Positions 1-4,717 of a stretch of DNA of 10,912 nt are shown piece after piece. This stretch comes from Acidobacteriota bacterium (GTDB lineage Bacteria; Acidobacteriota; Thermoanaerobaculia; Thermoanaerobaculales; Sulfomarinibacteraceae), in NCBI GenBank assembly GCA_030637805.1, contig DAOWFV010000240.1, forward strand, positions 1 to 10,912, in the 5' to 3' direction. Numbering within the stretch: the stretch's first letter is position 1; every line of letters begins with the position of its first letter. The position numbers and the translations under genes were made by a program. The notes under the pieces are model-generated. The model was not told the origin of the DNA, made no database searches, and saw nothing but the letters and a program-made list of their open reading frames with translations.

Positions 1-95
1 GACCCCCGGATAGAGCGCTCCTCCGCGGCGGGGTCGACGTGGTATCGTGGCGTCAGACCCAGCTCTCTGAGTCCGAGGCGCTCTTTTCCCGGTGA
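1..95 (+). CDS. C-terminal end of an upstream gene (partial)
   Basis: The frame beginning at base 3 is open from the window edge to a TGA at 93-95 and encodes about 30 residues ending SESEALFSR. About 80% of its codons end in G or C, as in the clear genes of the window. The competing frame at base 1 has a poorer third-position pattern. No domain is recognisable in so short a tail, so no function is given. The stop is followed directly by an ATG (96-98) in frame with the next gene. That ATG has no ribosome binding site, so close co-transcription is likely but stop/start coupling is not needed. Confidence 0.45.
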   Translation, partial: PPDRALLRGGVDVVSWRQTQLSESEALFSR

Positions 96-161
96 ATGGG
101 TGAGCCCGAGGAGAGATCGGCCGAGCGGCACGTTCGGCACGGGGTCGAGGAGGCAAAGACC

Positions 162-350
162 GTGGGTGACAACGACAAAAAAGGCTGTGGCTGCTGCGGC
201 GGTGGAATTTTTGGAAGCATCGGGGCGGTGCTGGCTGCCCTCCTCAGCTGGGGTGTCAACCACAGTATTCTGTGGGCGCTCGTCCACGCCTTCTTCAGCT
301 GGTTCTACCTGATCTATCACTGGATCAAGTACGGGACGATCATGCCGTGA
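162..350 (+). CDS. Small Cys-rich membrane protein, 62 aa
   Basis: A GTG at 162 is preceded by a strong ribosome binding site GAGGAGG (147-153) with 8-nt spacing. This is preferred over the in-frame ATG at 96, which has none and would add an unconserved-looking charged extension. The protein begins with a short charged head. A Cys/Gly cluster follows (C9, C11, C12, then a Gly run), then hydrophobic stretches at about residues 15-27 and 33-50 rich in Trp, Phe, Tyr and His, and it ends IKYGTIMP. It is probably an inner-membrane protein with one or two membrane segments. The Cys cluster near the membrane could bind metal or be lipidated, but there is no signal peptide before it, so lipoprotein processing is unlikely. 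I do not recognise a named family. It lies 28 nt upstream of the DoxX-like gene and is probably co-transcribed with it. Confidence 0.7.
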   Translation: MGDNDKKGCGCCGGGIFGSIGAVLAALLSWGVNHSILWALVHAFFSWFYLIYHWIKYGTIMP

Positions 351-378
351 GTCGTCGAACTACAGAATGGAGAACTTG

Positions 379-771
379 ATGAGCAAGGCAATCCTCGTCG
401 CTCGCTTACTGCTGGGGCTGATCTTCACCGTTTTCAGCCTCAACTATTTCTTCCCCTTCCTGCCCCCGCCGGAGATGTCCGAATCGGCTGCGGGTCTGTG
501 GGGTGCACTCGCCGGCTCGGGCTACATGGTTCCAGTGATGAAGGTGATCGAGCTGGCGGCCGGTGTCTTCCTCCTGGGTGGGATACTGGTGCCCCTCTCC
601 CTGACCCTGCTGGCGCCGATCATTGTCAACATCGTTCTCTTCCACGTTTTCCTAGATCCTGCGGGCATGCCTGTCGGGATCCTGGTGCTGGTGCTCGAGG
701 TCTTTCTCGCCTGGGCCTATCGGGATGCCTTCAAGGGGGTCCTGGACCCGCGCGCAAAACCTCGCGAATAG
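379..771 (+). CDS. DoxX-like family membrane protein, 130 aa
   Basis: This is a four-segment hydrophobic protein of DoxX-like size. Helices are visible at about residues 4-24, 45-70, 72-90 and 95-114, with the DoxX-type features of an N-terminal LVARLLLGLIF-like helix, a small Gly/Ser loop, then KVIELAAGVFLLGG and a Pro/Asp-containing turn before the last helices. Family members are small integral membrane proteins, some linked to quinone or redox chemistry, but most are uncharacterised. The start at 379 is chosen because GGAG (369-372) sits 6 nt before it; the in-frame ATG at 367 lacks a ribosome binding site. The gene ends 16 nt from the convergent TPR-like gene with no hairpin between them. 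Assignment to the DoxX-like superfamily is moderately sure; the substrate is unknown. Confidence 0.72.
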   Translation: MSKAILVARLLLGLIFTVFSLNYFFPFLPPPEMSESAAGLWGALAGSGYMVPVMKVIELAAGVFLLGGILVPLSLTLLAPIIVNIVLFHVFLDPAGMPVGILVLVLEVFLAWAYRDAFKGVLDPRAKPRE

Positions 772-787
772 TCCGAGATTAGTCCGA

Positions 788-1471
788 TCAGTTCACGACG
801 CCGGACTCGCCGAGGTTCTGCTCGGCAAATTCGAGCACGCGGTCGTAGTTCTCGTAGTCCTGACAGTGGCGCTGCAAGAGGTGGAAGACATCGGTAGCTT
901 TTTCGATGTCCCCCGCATCACCGAAAGCGATCATCAGCTGTTCCATGGACTCGCAGTCGTAACGTCGTGTGAAGGCCGCCGCTTCGGAGAAGACCACGCT
1001 GTATCCTGCCTGGTTGGTCCAGCTCAGGCAGAGGGCGAGGAAGGTGTAGATGTGTCCGATATAGGTCTCGTCGTAGACCTCGTGCATGTACGGCAGGCAG
1101 CGCAGGAAGAATGGGATCGCCTCACCGTAGCGGCCGTCGTCGAAGAGGATCACACCGAGCGTGTAGCAGGACTGGCAGTAGACGCTGAGCACCTCGTCAA
1201 ACGACTCGAGGTAGGCCTTGTACGAGCTGATGGACTCCTCAAGAATTTGCTTCGCGCTGTCGATCTCCTCGAGGTCGTAGTGGATGGTTCCCATCAAACC
1301 CAGGAGGAAGCTGCGCCAGTTGACCTCCTGCTCCAGGGCCAGCAGGTCCTGGACGTCGCGGATGTCGGTGTCGTCGGCCGTTCGCTGGTCCATGCGTTCG
1401 ATCACGCGCTCGATACCGGCCGCCACCTGTCCGGTTTGATCGGTTCCCGTATACCACTCTGGGATCTGCAT
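788..1471 (-). CDS. TPR-like repeat protein, 227 aa
   Basis: This is a soluble, acidic, all-helical-looking protein without signal peptide or membrane segment. Degenerate tetratricopeptide-type helix pairs are seen at about residues 50-85 (LGLMGTIHYDLEEIDSAKQIL), 98-130 (YTLGVILFDDGRYGEAIPFF), 134-165 (IYTFLALCLSWTNQAGYSVVF) and 178-210. They show the small-residue/Tyr and G-x-Y-x-x-A signatures of TPRs. TPR domains mediate protein-protein contact; no partner is suggested by the neighbours. The ATG at 1471 has an AGGAGGG site (1481-1487) at 9-nt spacing. The 5' leader also holds an 8-bp inverted repeat (1475-1482 with 1508-1515) whose right half is the first part of repeat element 1. The gene is convergent with the DoxX-like gene. 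It is a confident coding region, with only a fold-level function. Confidence 0.8.
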   Translation of the reverse strand: MQIPEWYTGTDQTGQVAAGIERVIERMDQRTADDTDIRDVQDLLALEQEVNWRSFLLGLMGTIHYDLEEIDSAKQILEESISSYKAYLESFDEVLSVYCQSCYTLGVILFDDGRYGEAIPFFLRCLPYMHEVYDETYIGHIYTFLALCLSWTNQAGYSVVFSEAAAFTRRYDCESMEQLMIAFGDAGDIEKATDVFHLLQRHCQDYENYDRVLEFAEQNLGESGVVN

Positions 1472-1505
1472 GCCGCCTTACCCTCCTCGAGCGCGACGAG
1501 TTTAG

Positions 1506-1689
1506 CTGGTAAGGCCCGCAGGGTAAACAGCTGGCCCGCTTATCACCGGGTTCCGCCGCGAGGGTGGCGAGGTGCCATCTCAGGCTTCAGGTCACAGGTA
1601 ACAGGTCTCAGGTCGCAGGTCTCAGGTTGCATGTCGAAGCGTGAGACCTGAGACCTGCGACCTGAGACCTGTGAGACATGCGGACCAGC
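1506..1689. repeat. Heptamer inverted-repeat element, copy E1
   Basis: From 1581 to 1636 there are eight consecutive 7-nt units of the form CAGGNNN (CAGGCTT, CAGGTCA, CAGGTAA, CAGGTCT, CAGGTCG, CAGGTCT, CAGGTTG, CATGTCG). From 1642 to about 1676 complementary units run back (TGAGACC x2, TGCGACC, TGAGACC, TGTGAGA). Positions 1601-1627 and 1646-1672 form a 27-bp perfect inverted repeat with an 18-nt loop. Outside the arms, the left flank GCTGGCCCGCTTATC (1530-1544) is an imperfect inverted match to the right flank GACATGCGGACCAGC (1675-1689). The left flank (1506-1580, beginning CTGGTAAGGC and ending GAGGTGCCAT) and the right end are shared with copy E2, which fixes the element boundaries. There is no coding role: period-7 units give artificial 7-residue peptide repeats in every frame. 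Confidence 0.9.
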
Positions 1690-1734
1690 GGTGACCCGCC
1701 GGGGAGCACCTGCTGCGATCTGAGAAGTCTGGGT

Positions 1735-1740
1735 TAGAAT
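1735..1740 (+). promoter_or_regulatory. Possible -10 box for the small zinc-ribbon gene
   Basis: TAGAAT resembles the bacterial -10 consensus and lies 12 nt before the ATG at 1753, so transcription would begin only a few bases before the start codon. No convincing -35 is seen at 16-18 bp upstream. The gene has no ribosome binding site, which fits a very short or absent leader. This is inferred from a short motif only. Confidence 0.25.
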
Positions 1741-1752
1741 GCGCGGGCCGTC

Positions 1753-1869
1753 ATGAAATGTAAGGAAGGCAAATCCACCGCCAGGAGCAAGCTGGGCCGA
1801 TACCGCTGCAAGGACTGCAAAGCGGTGGTCAAGAAGAAGAAAGATGTCTGCGAACCCAAGAAGATCTAA
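1753..1869 (+). CDS. 38-aa Lys/Cys-rich zinc-ribbon-like protein
   Basis: The frame ATG to TAA encodes 38 residues with 12 lysines and four cysteines: C3, then C19-x2-C22 in the segment RYRCKDC, and C33 near the end (DVCEPKKI). The spacing suggests a small treble-clef or zinc-ribbon metal site. This is inference, since no family is named with certainty. An in-frame TAG at 1735-1737 limits the start to this ATG. There is no Shine-Dalgarno motif, and a possible -10 lies 12 nt upstream, so it may be leaderless. The composition is non-random, with clustered K and paired C, and codons mostly end in G or C, both of which support translation. It lies alone between repeat elements E1 and E2. It could be a nucleic-acid-binding or ribosome-associated microprotein. 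Confidence 0.6.
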   Translation: MKCKEGKSTARSKLGRYRCKDCKAVVKKKKDVCEPKKI

Positions 1870-1932
1870 GGAGGGTGCAGGGGATAGATGGATGGCGGAT
1901 TTCGGAGTGTCGTGAAGGACTCGTTGAGGCGA

Positions 1933-1968
1933 ATTCTCGGGGCAGTACTGCGAGTACGGACCGAGAAT
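1933..1968. other. Interrupted stem-loop after the zinc-ribbon gene
   Basis: ATTCTCGG (1933-1940) pairs with CCGAGAAT (1961-1968). An inner GTAC (1945-1948) pairs with GTAC (1954-1957) across a 5-nt loop, with an asymmetric internal loop between the two stems. No U-tract follows on either strand, so it is not a standard intrinsic terminator. It may lie inside a possible 49-codon frame (1888-2037) or be a structured 3' region of the upstream small gene. Function is unknown. Confidence 0.35.
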
Positions 1969-2030
1969 GCAACGAAAACGAGGCTTCACGCCGCCCGAAA
2001 GGCGCTGTGCATTCTATTCCCTACACCCTC

Positions 2031-2275
2031 CTGGTAAGGCTGCCGGCCGCTCTAACCCGCTTATCTCACCGGGTTTCGTAGCGAGGGCGGCGAGGTGCCA
2101 TCCGCGGGATCTGGGGTTTCAGGTCTCAGGCTTCAGGCCGCAGGTCGCAGGTCGCAGGTCGCACCGAGAATGTGGACTGCACTTTCGTGATGTCAAGCCC
2201 CATTTTCAACTTTCTTGAGTTTCTCAATGAAACCTGAAGCCTGAGACCTGAAGCCCACGAGACATGCGGGCCAGC
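2031..2275. repeat. Heptamer inverted-repeat element, copy E2
   Basis: The left flank starts CTGGTAAGGC (2031-2040) and continues through ACCCGCTTATC and CGAGGGCGGCGAGGTGCCAT to about 2101, matching E1. The left heptamer arm is 2120-2161 (CAGGTCT, CAGGCTT, CAGGCCG and three identical CAGGTCG). The right arm is 2228-2255 (TGAAACC, TGAAGCC, TGAGACC, TGAAGCC). Positions 2114-2137 and 2233-2256 pair over 24 bp with one mismatch. The right end GACATGCGGGCCAGC (2261-2275) matches the right end of E1, and its reverse complement matches the left flank of E1 at 13 of 15 positions. Unlike E1, about 66 nt of non-heptamer core (2162-2227) lies between the arms. Part of this core recurs inverted in E3. 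Confidence 0.88.
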
Positions 2276-2316
2276 ACCAACCCTCAGCCATCCCACACCC
2301 GCATCTGAATGAAACA

Positions 2317-2373
2317 GCGCCCATGCCCCCGTTCGGCCGAGTCCTCGACAACTTTCCGGTATGGCATGGGCGC
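2317..2373. repeat. 11-bp perfect inverted repeat, 35-nt spacer
   Basis: GCGCCCATGCC (2317-2327) and GGCATGGGCGC (2363-2373) are exact reverse complements. The stretch from the end of E2 (2276) to the dodecin stop (2468) holds no credible gene. This stem is its clearest structure. No U-run follows in either direction, so it is not an obvious terminator. It could be part of an untranslated RNA or a binding site for a dimeric protein; nothing decides between these. Confidence 0.5.
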
Positions 2374-2468
2374 CTTGGTGCGAAAATTCAGTATACGACA
2401 CCAGCGGCGTCGCGCAAGGGGGGATTTTTTCGTCCAGCTCGCGCCGTCGGAGCGCCTCGGGCGACGGG

Positions 2469-2675
2469 TCAGTCGATCTTGAACGCCACGTCGATCGTGG
2501 CCTGCCACTCGATGTTGCCGTTAGATCCGAGGCCGCCGCGGAACTCCTTGACCTCGAACCAGGCCAGGCCGCGCAGGCTTTCGGAGGCCTTTTCCACCGC
2601 GGCCTCGATGGCCTTCTCGTAGCTTTCGGTCGAGCAGCCGGTTACCGAGATCTTTTTGAATACTCTGTCTGCCAT
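2469..2675 (-). CDS. Dodecin family flavin-binding protein, 68 aa
   Basis: The 68-residue length and the pattern match dodecin: a first beta strand (VFKKISVTGCS), one helix (SYEKAIEAAVEKASESL), then LAWFEVKEFRG and a final strand ending EWQATIDVAFKID. W39 corresponds to the aromatic residue that stacks on the flavin, and Q58 to the conserved Gln that contacts the isoalloxazine ring. Dodecins assemble as hollow cytoplasmic dodecamers that bind FMN or riboflavin (CoA in some species) and act as flavin buffers. The ATG has an AAGGAGT-type site (2681-2686) at about 5-nt spacing. The gene is transcribed alone, between repeat elements E2 and E3, about 1.4 kb from the riboflavin synthase gene on the same strand, which fits a flavin-homeostasis role. 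Confidence 0.93.
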   Translation of the reverse strand: MADRVFKKISVTGCSTESYEKAIEAAVEKASESLRGLAWFEVKEFRGGLGSNGNIEWQATIDVAFKID

Positions 2676-2744
2676 ATCAGACTCCTTTCACGCTCGGAGA
2701 ACAACGCCTGGGTGATCCCTGTTCCCGGGGGGCATGCTCCTCGC

Positions 2745-3006
2745 CAGGCGACGCTGGATACAGGTCTCAGGTCTCAGGTTTCAGGTCACAGGCTTCAGGT
2801 CTCAGGCTTCAGGTCACAGGTCTCAGGCTACACAGGCTTCAGATCTCAGGTGTCATTGAAAAACACACAATAGTTGCTGAATGGGCTTGACATCCAGGAG
2901 TCCAGCCGACGATTCTGCTGCGACTTGCGATATGCAATGTGCGCCCTGAGACCTGAGACCTGAGACCTGCGATGTGCGACCTGTGCCCTGCATCCAGCTT
3001 CGCCTG
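2745..3006. repeat. Heptamer inverted-repeat element, E3
   Basis: The left arm is 2761-2853: thirteen 7-nt units (mostly CAGGTCT, CAGGCTT, CAGGTCA) in perfect register except for a 2-nt CA insertion at 2831-2832. The right arm is 2919-2995: eleven units of TGNGACC type, three of them identical TGAGACC. The outer flanks CAGGCGACGCTGGATACAGG (2745-2764) and CCTGCATCCAGCTTCGCCTG (2987-3006) are inverted repeats matching at 18 of 20 positions. They differ from the flanks of E1 and E2. The 65-nt core between the arms (2854-2918) contains GGGCTTGACATC (2883-2894), the exact reverse complement of a core segment in E2. No transposase is encoded. The element lies upstream of dodecin, with its left end about 70 nt from the dodecin start. 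Confidence 0.88.
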
Positions 3007-3025
3007 TCGGCTCCGCCGTGACAAG

Positions 3026-3067
3026 TCGAGAATCGAGTATCGAGTATCGAGCATCGAGTATCGAGCC
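3026..3067. repeat. Second heptamer array, TCGAGTA type, 6 units
   Basis: Six contiguous 7-nt units occur: TCGAGAA, TCGAGTA, TCGAGTA, TCGAGCA, TCGAGTA, TCGAGCC. The unit sequence is unrelated to the CAGGTCT type, but the period is the same. It starts 19 nt after E3 and ends 8 nt before the stop codon of the 336-aa gene (3076), so it would be the first part of that gene's 3' untranslated region. Confidence 0.9.
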
Positions 3068-3075
3068 CTGCTCGA

Positions 3076-4086
3076 TCACTGGTCACCGAGGAATGTTTGC
3101 TCATCCGGCTCTCCGTCGAGACCCGACCACAGCCGCCAGGCGGACTCCAGCGGCTCGCCGCCGTACCACAGGGCGCGGGTGAAACTCTCGACCCAGGGGT
3201 CGAAGCCGGGGATGATGCGAAGGTTGTCCTCGATGGCGAGGGTTGCCGGGTCGGTGGACAGGCGGTCGAGGGCGGTGGCCGCGCGGCGCAGGCGCCAACC
3301 CCACGAGGACTCCTCGTGGCATTGATCGAGGCGCCGCGCCCACAGGCGCAGCACCGCGGCAGTGCGCACGGCGTTCGGATCGTGACCGCGCGGCACCAGG
3401 CAGGGCAGGAACGGATCCATGCCGACGCCGTGCAGCATGACCCCGGCCCGCCGCTCGAGGGCGTGCAGGCCGCGGCTGACGTCGGCGTGGAAGAGGGCGT
3501 TTTCCAGCTCCTCCTCCACGCCGGTACCCTCGCAGCCGTCGAGGATCCGGTGGCGGTCCTTGGGGGTGAGGAGCAAAGGGGCGGCGACCGCAAACCGCCC
3601 GCCCGCCGTCTTCAGCTTTTCGATGCGCCGCTCCACCTCGGCGCGGGCGCCTGGAAAGGGGAAGAGGCCGAGGACCGCTCCCCACAGGGTGCCGCTCCAC
3701 GCTTCGGGAAGGACGAGGCCGTCGCTCAAAGGGTAGGGGAGGGTCGGCAACAGGGCCGTGACGCGGAGGTCGTCATCGCCGGGATCGATGCCAAGGTCGG
3801 AGGGTGTGATCCCGGGGTCGTCGAGGACCAGAAGAGCGCTGCTTCCACTCTCGAGCAGGTGGTGAAGGATCTCCCGGCGTTCGGCCGCGACGCGCGCGAA
3901 CACGATGGTGCGGACCGGTTCCCGTGGAACCGAGCCCTCGGCGGGCAGGATCCTGACCGGTGCATCCTCCCAAACCACTCCGAGTTTGATGGGGTCGAGG
4001 CTTACCCGCGGTCCGGGCAGATATCCGGGGCGCAGAACGTGGGTCACTGGGAAGAGGTCGGGGTAGGCGGGCTCGATCCTACGCAC
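3076..4086 (-). CDS. Unrecognised 336-aa protein coupled to riboflavin synthase
   Basis: A long frame with strong G/C third-position bias starts at GTG 4086, inside the last codons of riboflavin synthase (8-nt overlap). GGAGG lies 6 nt before the GTG within the same glycine-codon run. The protein has no signal peptide and no clear membrane helix. The N-terminal part (about 1-60) is Pro-rich. Residues about 62-115 alternate hydrophobic and polar residues like a Rossmann-type strand/helix (TIVFARVAAERREI, SALLVLDDPG). The C-terminal half (about 150-330) is Arg/Leu/Ala-rich and probably helical, with a distinctive GVGMDPFLPCLVPRG segment and several Trp. I recognise no catalytic motif. Its coupling to ribE suggests a role in or near flavin metabolism, but it could be an unrelated operon passenger. 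Confidence 0.8.
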   Translation of the reverse strand: MRRIEPAYPDLFPVTHVLRPGYLPGPRVSLDPIKLGVVWEDAPVRILPAEGSVPREPVRTIVFARVAAERREILHHLLESGSSALLVLDDPGITPSDLGIDPGDDDLRVTALLPTLPYPLSDGLVLPEAWSGTLWGAVLGLFPFPGARAEVERRIEKLKTAGGRFAVAAPLLLTPKDRHRILDGCEGTGVEEELENALFHADVSRGLHALERRAGVMLHGVGMDPFLPCLVPRGHDPNAVRTAAVLRLWARRLDQCHEESSWGWRLRRAATALDRLSTDPATLAIEDNLRIIPGFDPWVESFTRALWYGGEPLESAWRLWSGLDGEPDEQTFLGDQ

Positions 4087-4717
4087 CGCCGCCTCCTCCG
4101 AAGACCTCGTCGAGGGCGGAGCGACCCGGGCCGCCCTGCCGCCGCGCCACGTACTTGGCCAGCACGTCGGTCTCCAGGTGCAGGCGGGCGCCGGAACGCA
4201 TGTGTTCGAGGTTGGTCGCCTCGAGGGTGGCGGGGATCAGTGCGACCTCGAACCAGTCCGGTCCGAGGGCGGCAACGGTGAGCGAGACGCCGTGAAGGCT
4301 GACGCTGCCCTTGGGCGCCACCTCCTGGGCCTGCTCAGCCGGGAGGGAAAGACGCCAGCGCTGGAAGGCGCCCTCCGGGCGGATTGTGAGGACCCGTACA
4401 ACGGTGTCCACGTGCCCCTGCACGAGGTGGCCTCCGAGGCGATCGCCCAGTCGGAGGGCACGCTCGAGGTTGACGGAGGCGCCCGCACGTAGATCGCCGA
4501 GCAGGGTACGCTCGAGGGTCTCGGGTGAGAGGTCGGCAGTGAAGCCGGAGGGAGAGGGATCGAGGACGGTGAGGCAGGCGCCGTCGATCGCGACGCTGTC
4601 GCCGGCTTTCGGTGGCGCGTCGTCGGGCCAATGAACCTCGACATCAAGGACGGCCCCAGCACTTTTCGGTGCGAGACGGCGGACCCCGCCAACGGTTTCA
4701 ATCAACCCCGTGAACAT
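4079..4717 (-). CDS. ribE: Riboflavin synthase, alpha subunit
   Basis: The enzyme dismutates two 6,7-dimethyl-8-ribityllumazine molecules to riboflavin and 5-amino-6-ribitylaminouracil, the last step of the pathway, in the cytoplasm. The 212-residue protein starts with the family signature MFTGLIETVG and contains two homologous barrels. Barrel 1 (about 1-97) has GDSVAIDGACLTV with C48 and FTADLSPETLERT. Barrel 2 (about 98-190) begins GGHLVQGHVD with H102, then KGSVSLHGVSLTV and IPATLEATNL, followed by the C-terminal helix DVLAKYV. The Gly-rich tail (FGGGGGA) is unusual and overlaps the downstream start signal. The ATG at 4717 lies inside ribD (20-nt overlap) after a GGGGACGAGG stretch, so the two are translationally coupled. 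An upstream in-frame extension is ruled out by the MFTGL signature. Confidence 0.97.
   Translation of the reverse strand: MFTGLIETVGGVRRLAPKSAGAVLDVEVHWPDDAPPKAGDSVAIDGACLTVLDPSPSGFTADLSPETLERTLLGDLRAGASVNLERALRLGDRLGGHLVQGHVDTVVRVLTIRPEGAFQRWRLSLPAEQAQEVAPKGSVSLHGVSLTVAALGPDWFEVALIPATLEATNLEHMRSGARLHLETDVLAKYVARRQGGPGRSALDEVFGGGGGA

Noticed and set aside
725..1651. 308-codon plus-strand frame
   Set aside because: It is antisense to the TPR-like gene and runs into E1. The minus-strand frame has the ribosome binding site, TPR pattern and sensible composition.
2414..2432. Intrinsic terminator at a G-run followed by six T
   Set aside because: No stem precedes the T-run on the plus strand, and no plus-strand gene ends nearby. 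On the minus strand the run is A, not U.
2444..2467. Terminator for dodecin (CCGTCG/CGACGG stem)
   Set aside because: It is only a 6-bp stem with a 12-nt loop, and on the minus strand it is followed by G/C-rich sequence and an A-run rather than U.
2757..2857. CRISPR array
   Set aside because: Units are 7 nt and contiguous with no unique spacers, the arms are inverted, and there are no cas genes.
2361..2873. Plus-strand frame encoding repeated LRSQVSG-type peptides
   Set aside because: Period-7 DNA repeats produce 7-residue peptide repeats in any open frame. The frame also runs antisense across dodecin. It is an artefact of the heptamer arrays.
2883..2916. Promoter in the E3 core (TTGACA at 2887-2892)
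   Set aside because: The -35 match is perfect, but the best -10 at 17-18 nt spacing (GATTCT) is poor and no gene follows on the plus strand. The E2 core equivalent also lacks a -10.
1506..3006. Classical insertion sequence or transposon with transposase
   Set aside because: No transposase or recombinase frame is present. The elements are at most non-autonomous.
2853..3593. Minus-strand frame with ILDTR-type and SQVSG-type repeats
   Set aside because: Its right half lies in another frame of the 336-aa gene and its left half is the translation of the two heptamer arrays. It has no independent coding evidence.
3097..4281. 394-codon plus-strand frame
   Set aside because: It is the antisense shadow of the 336-aa gene and riboflavin synthase. 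Long antisense frames are expected at this G/C content.
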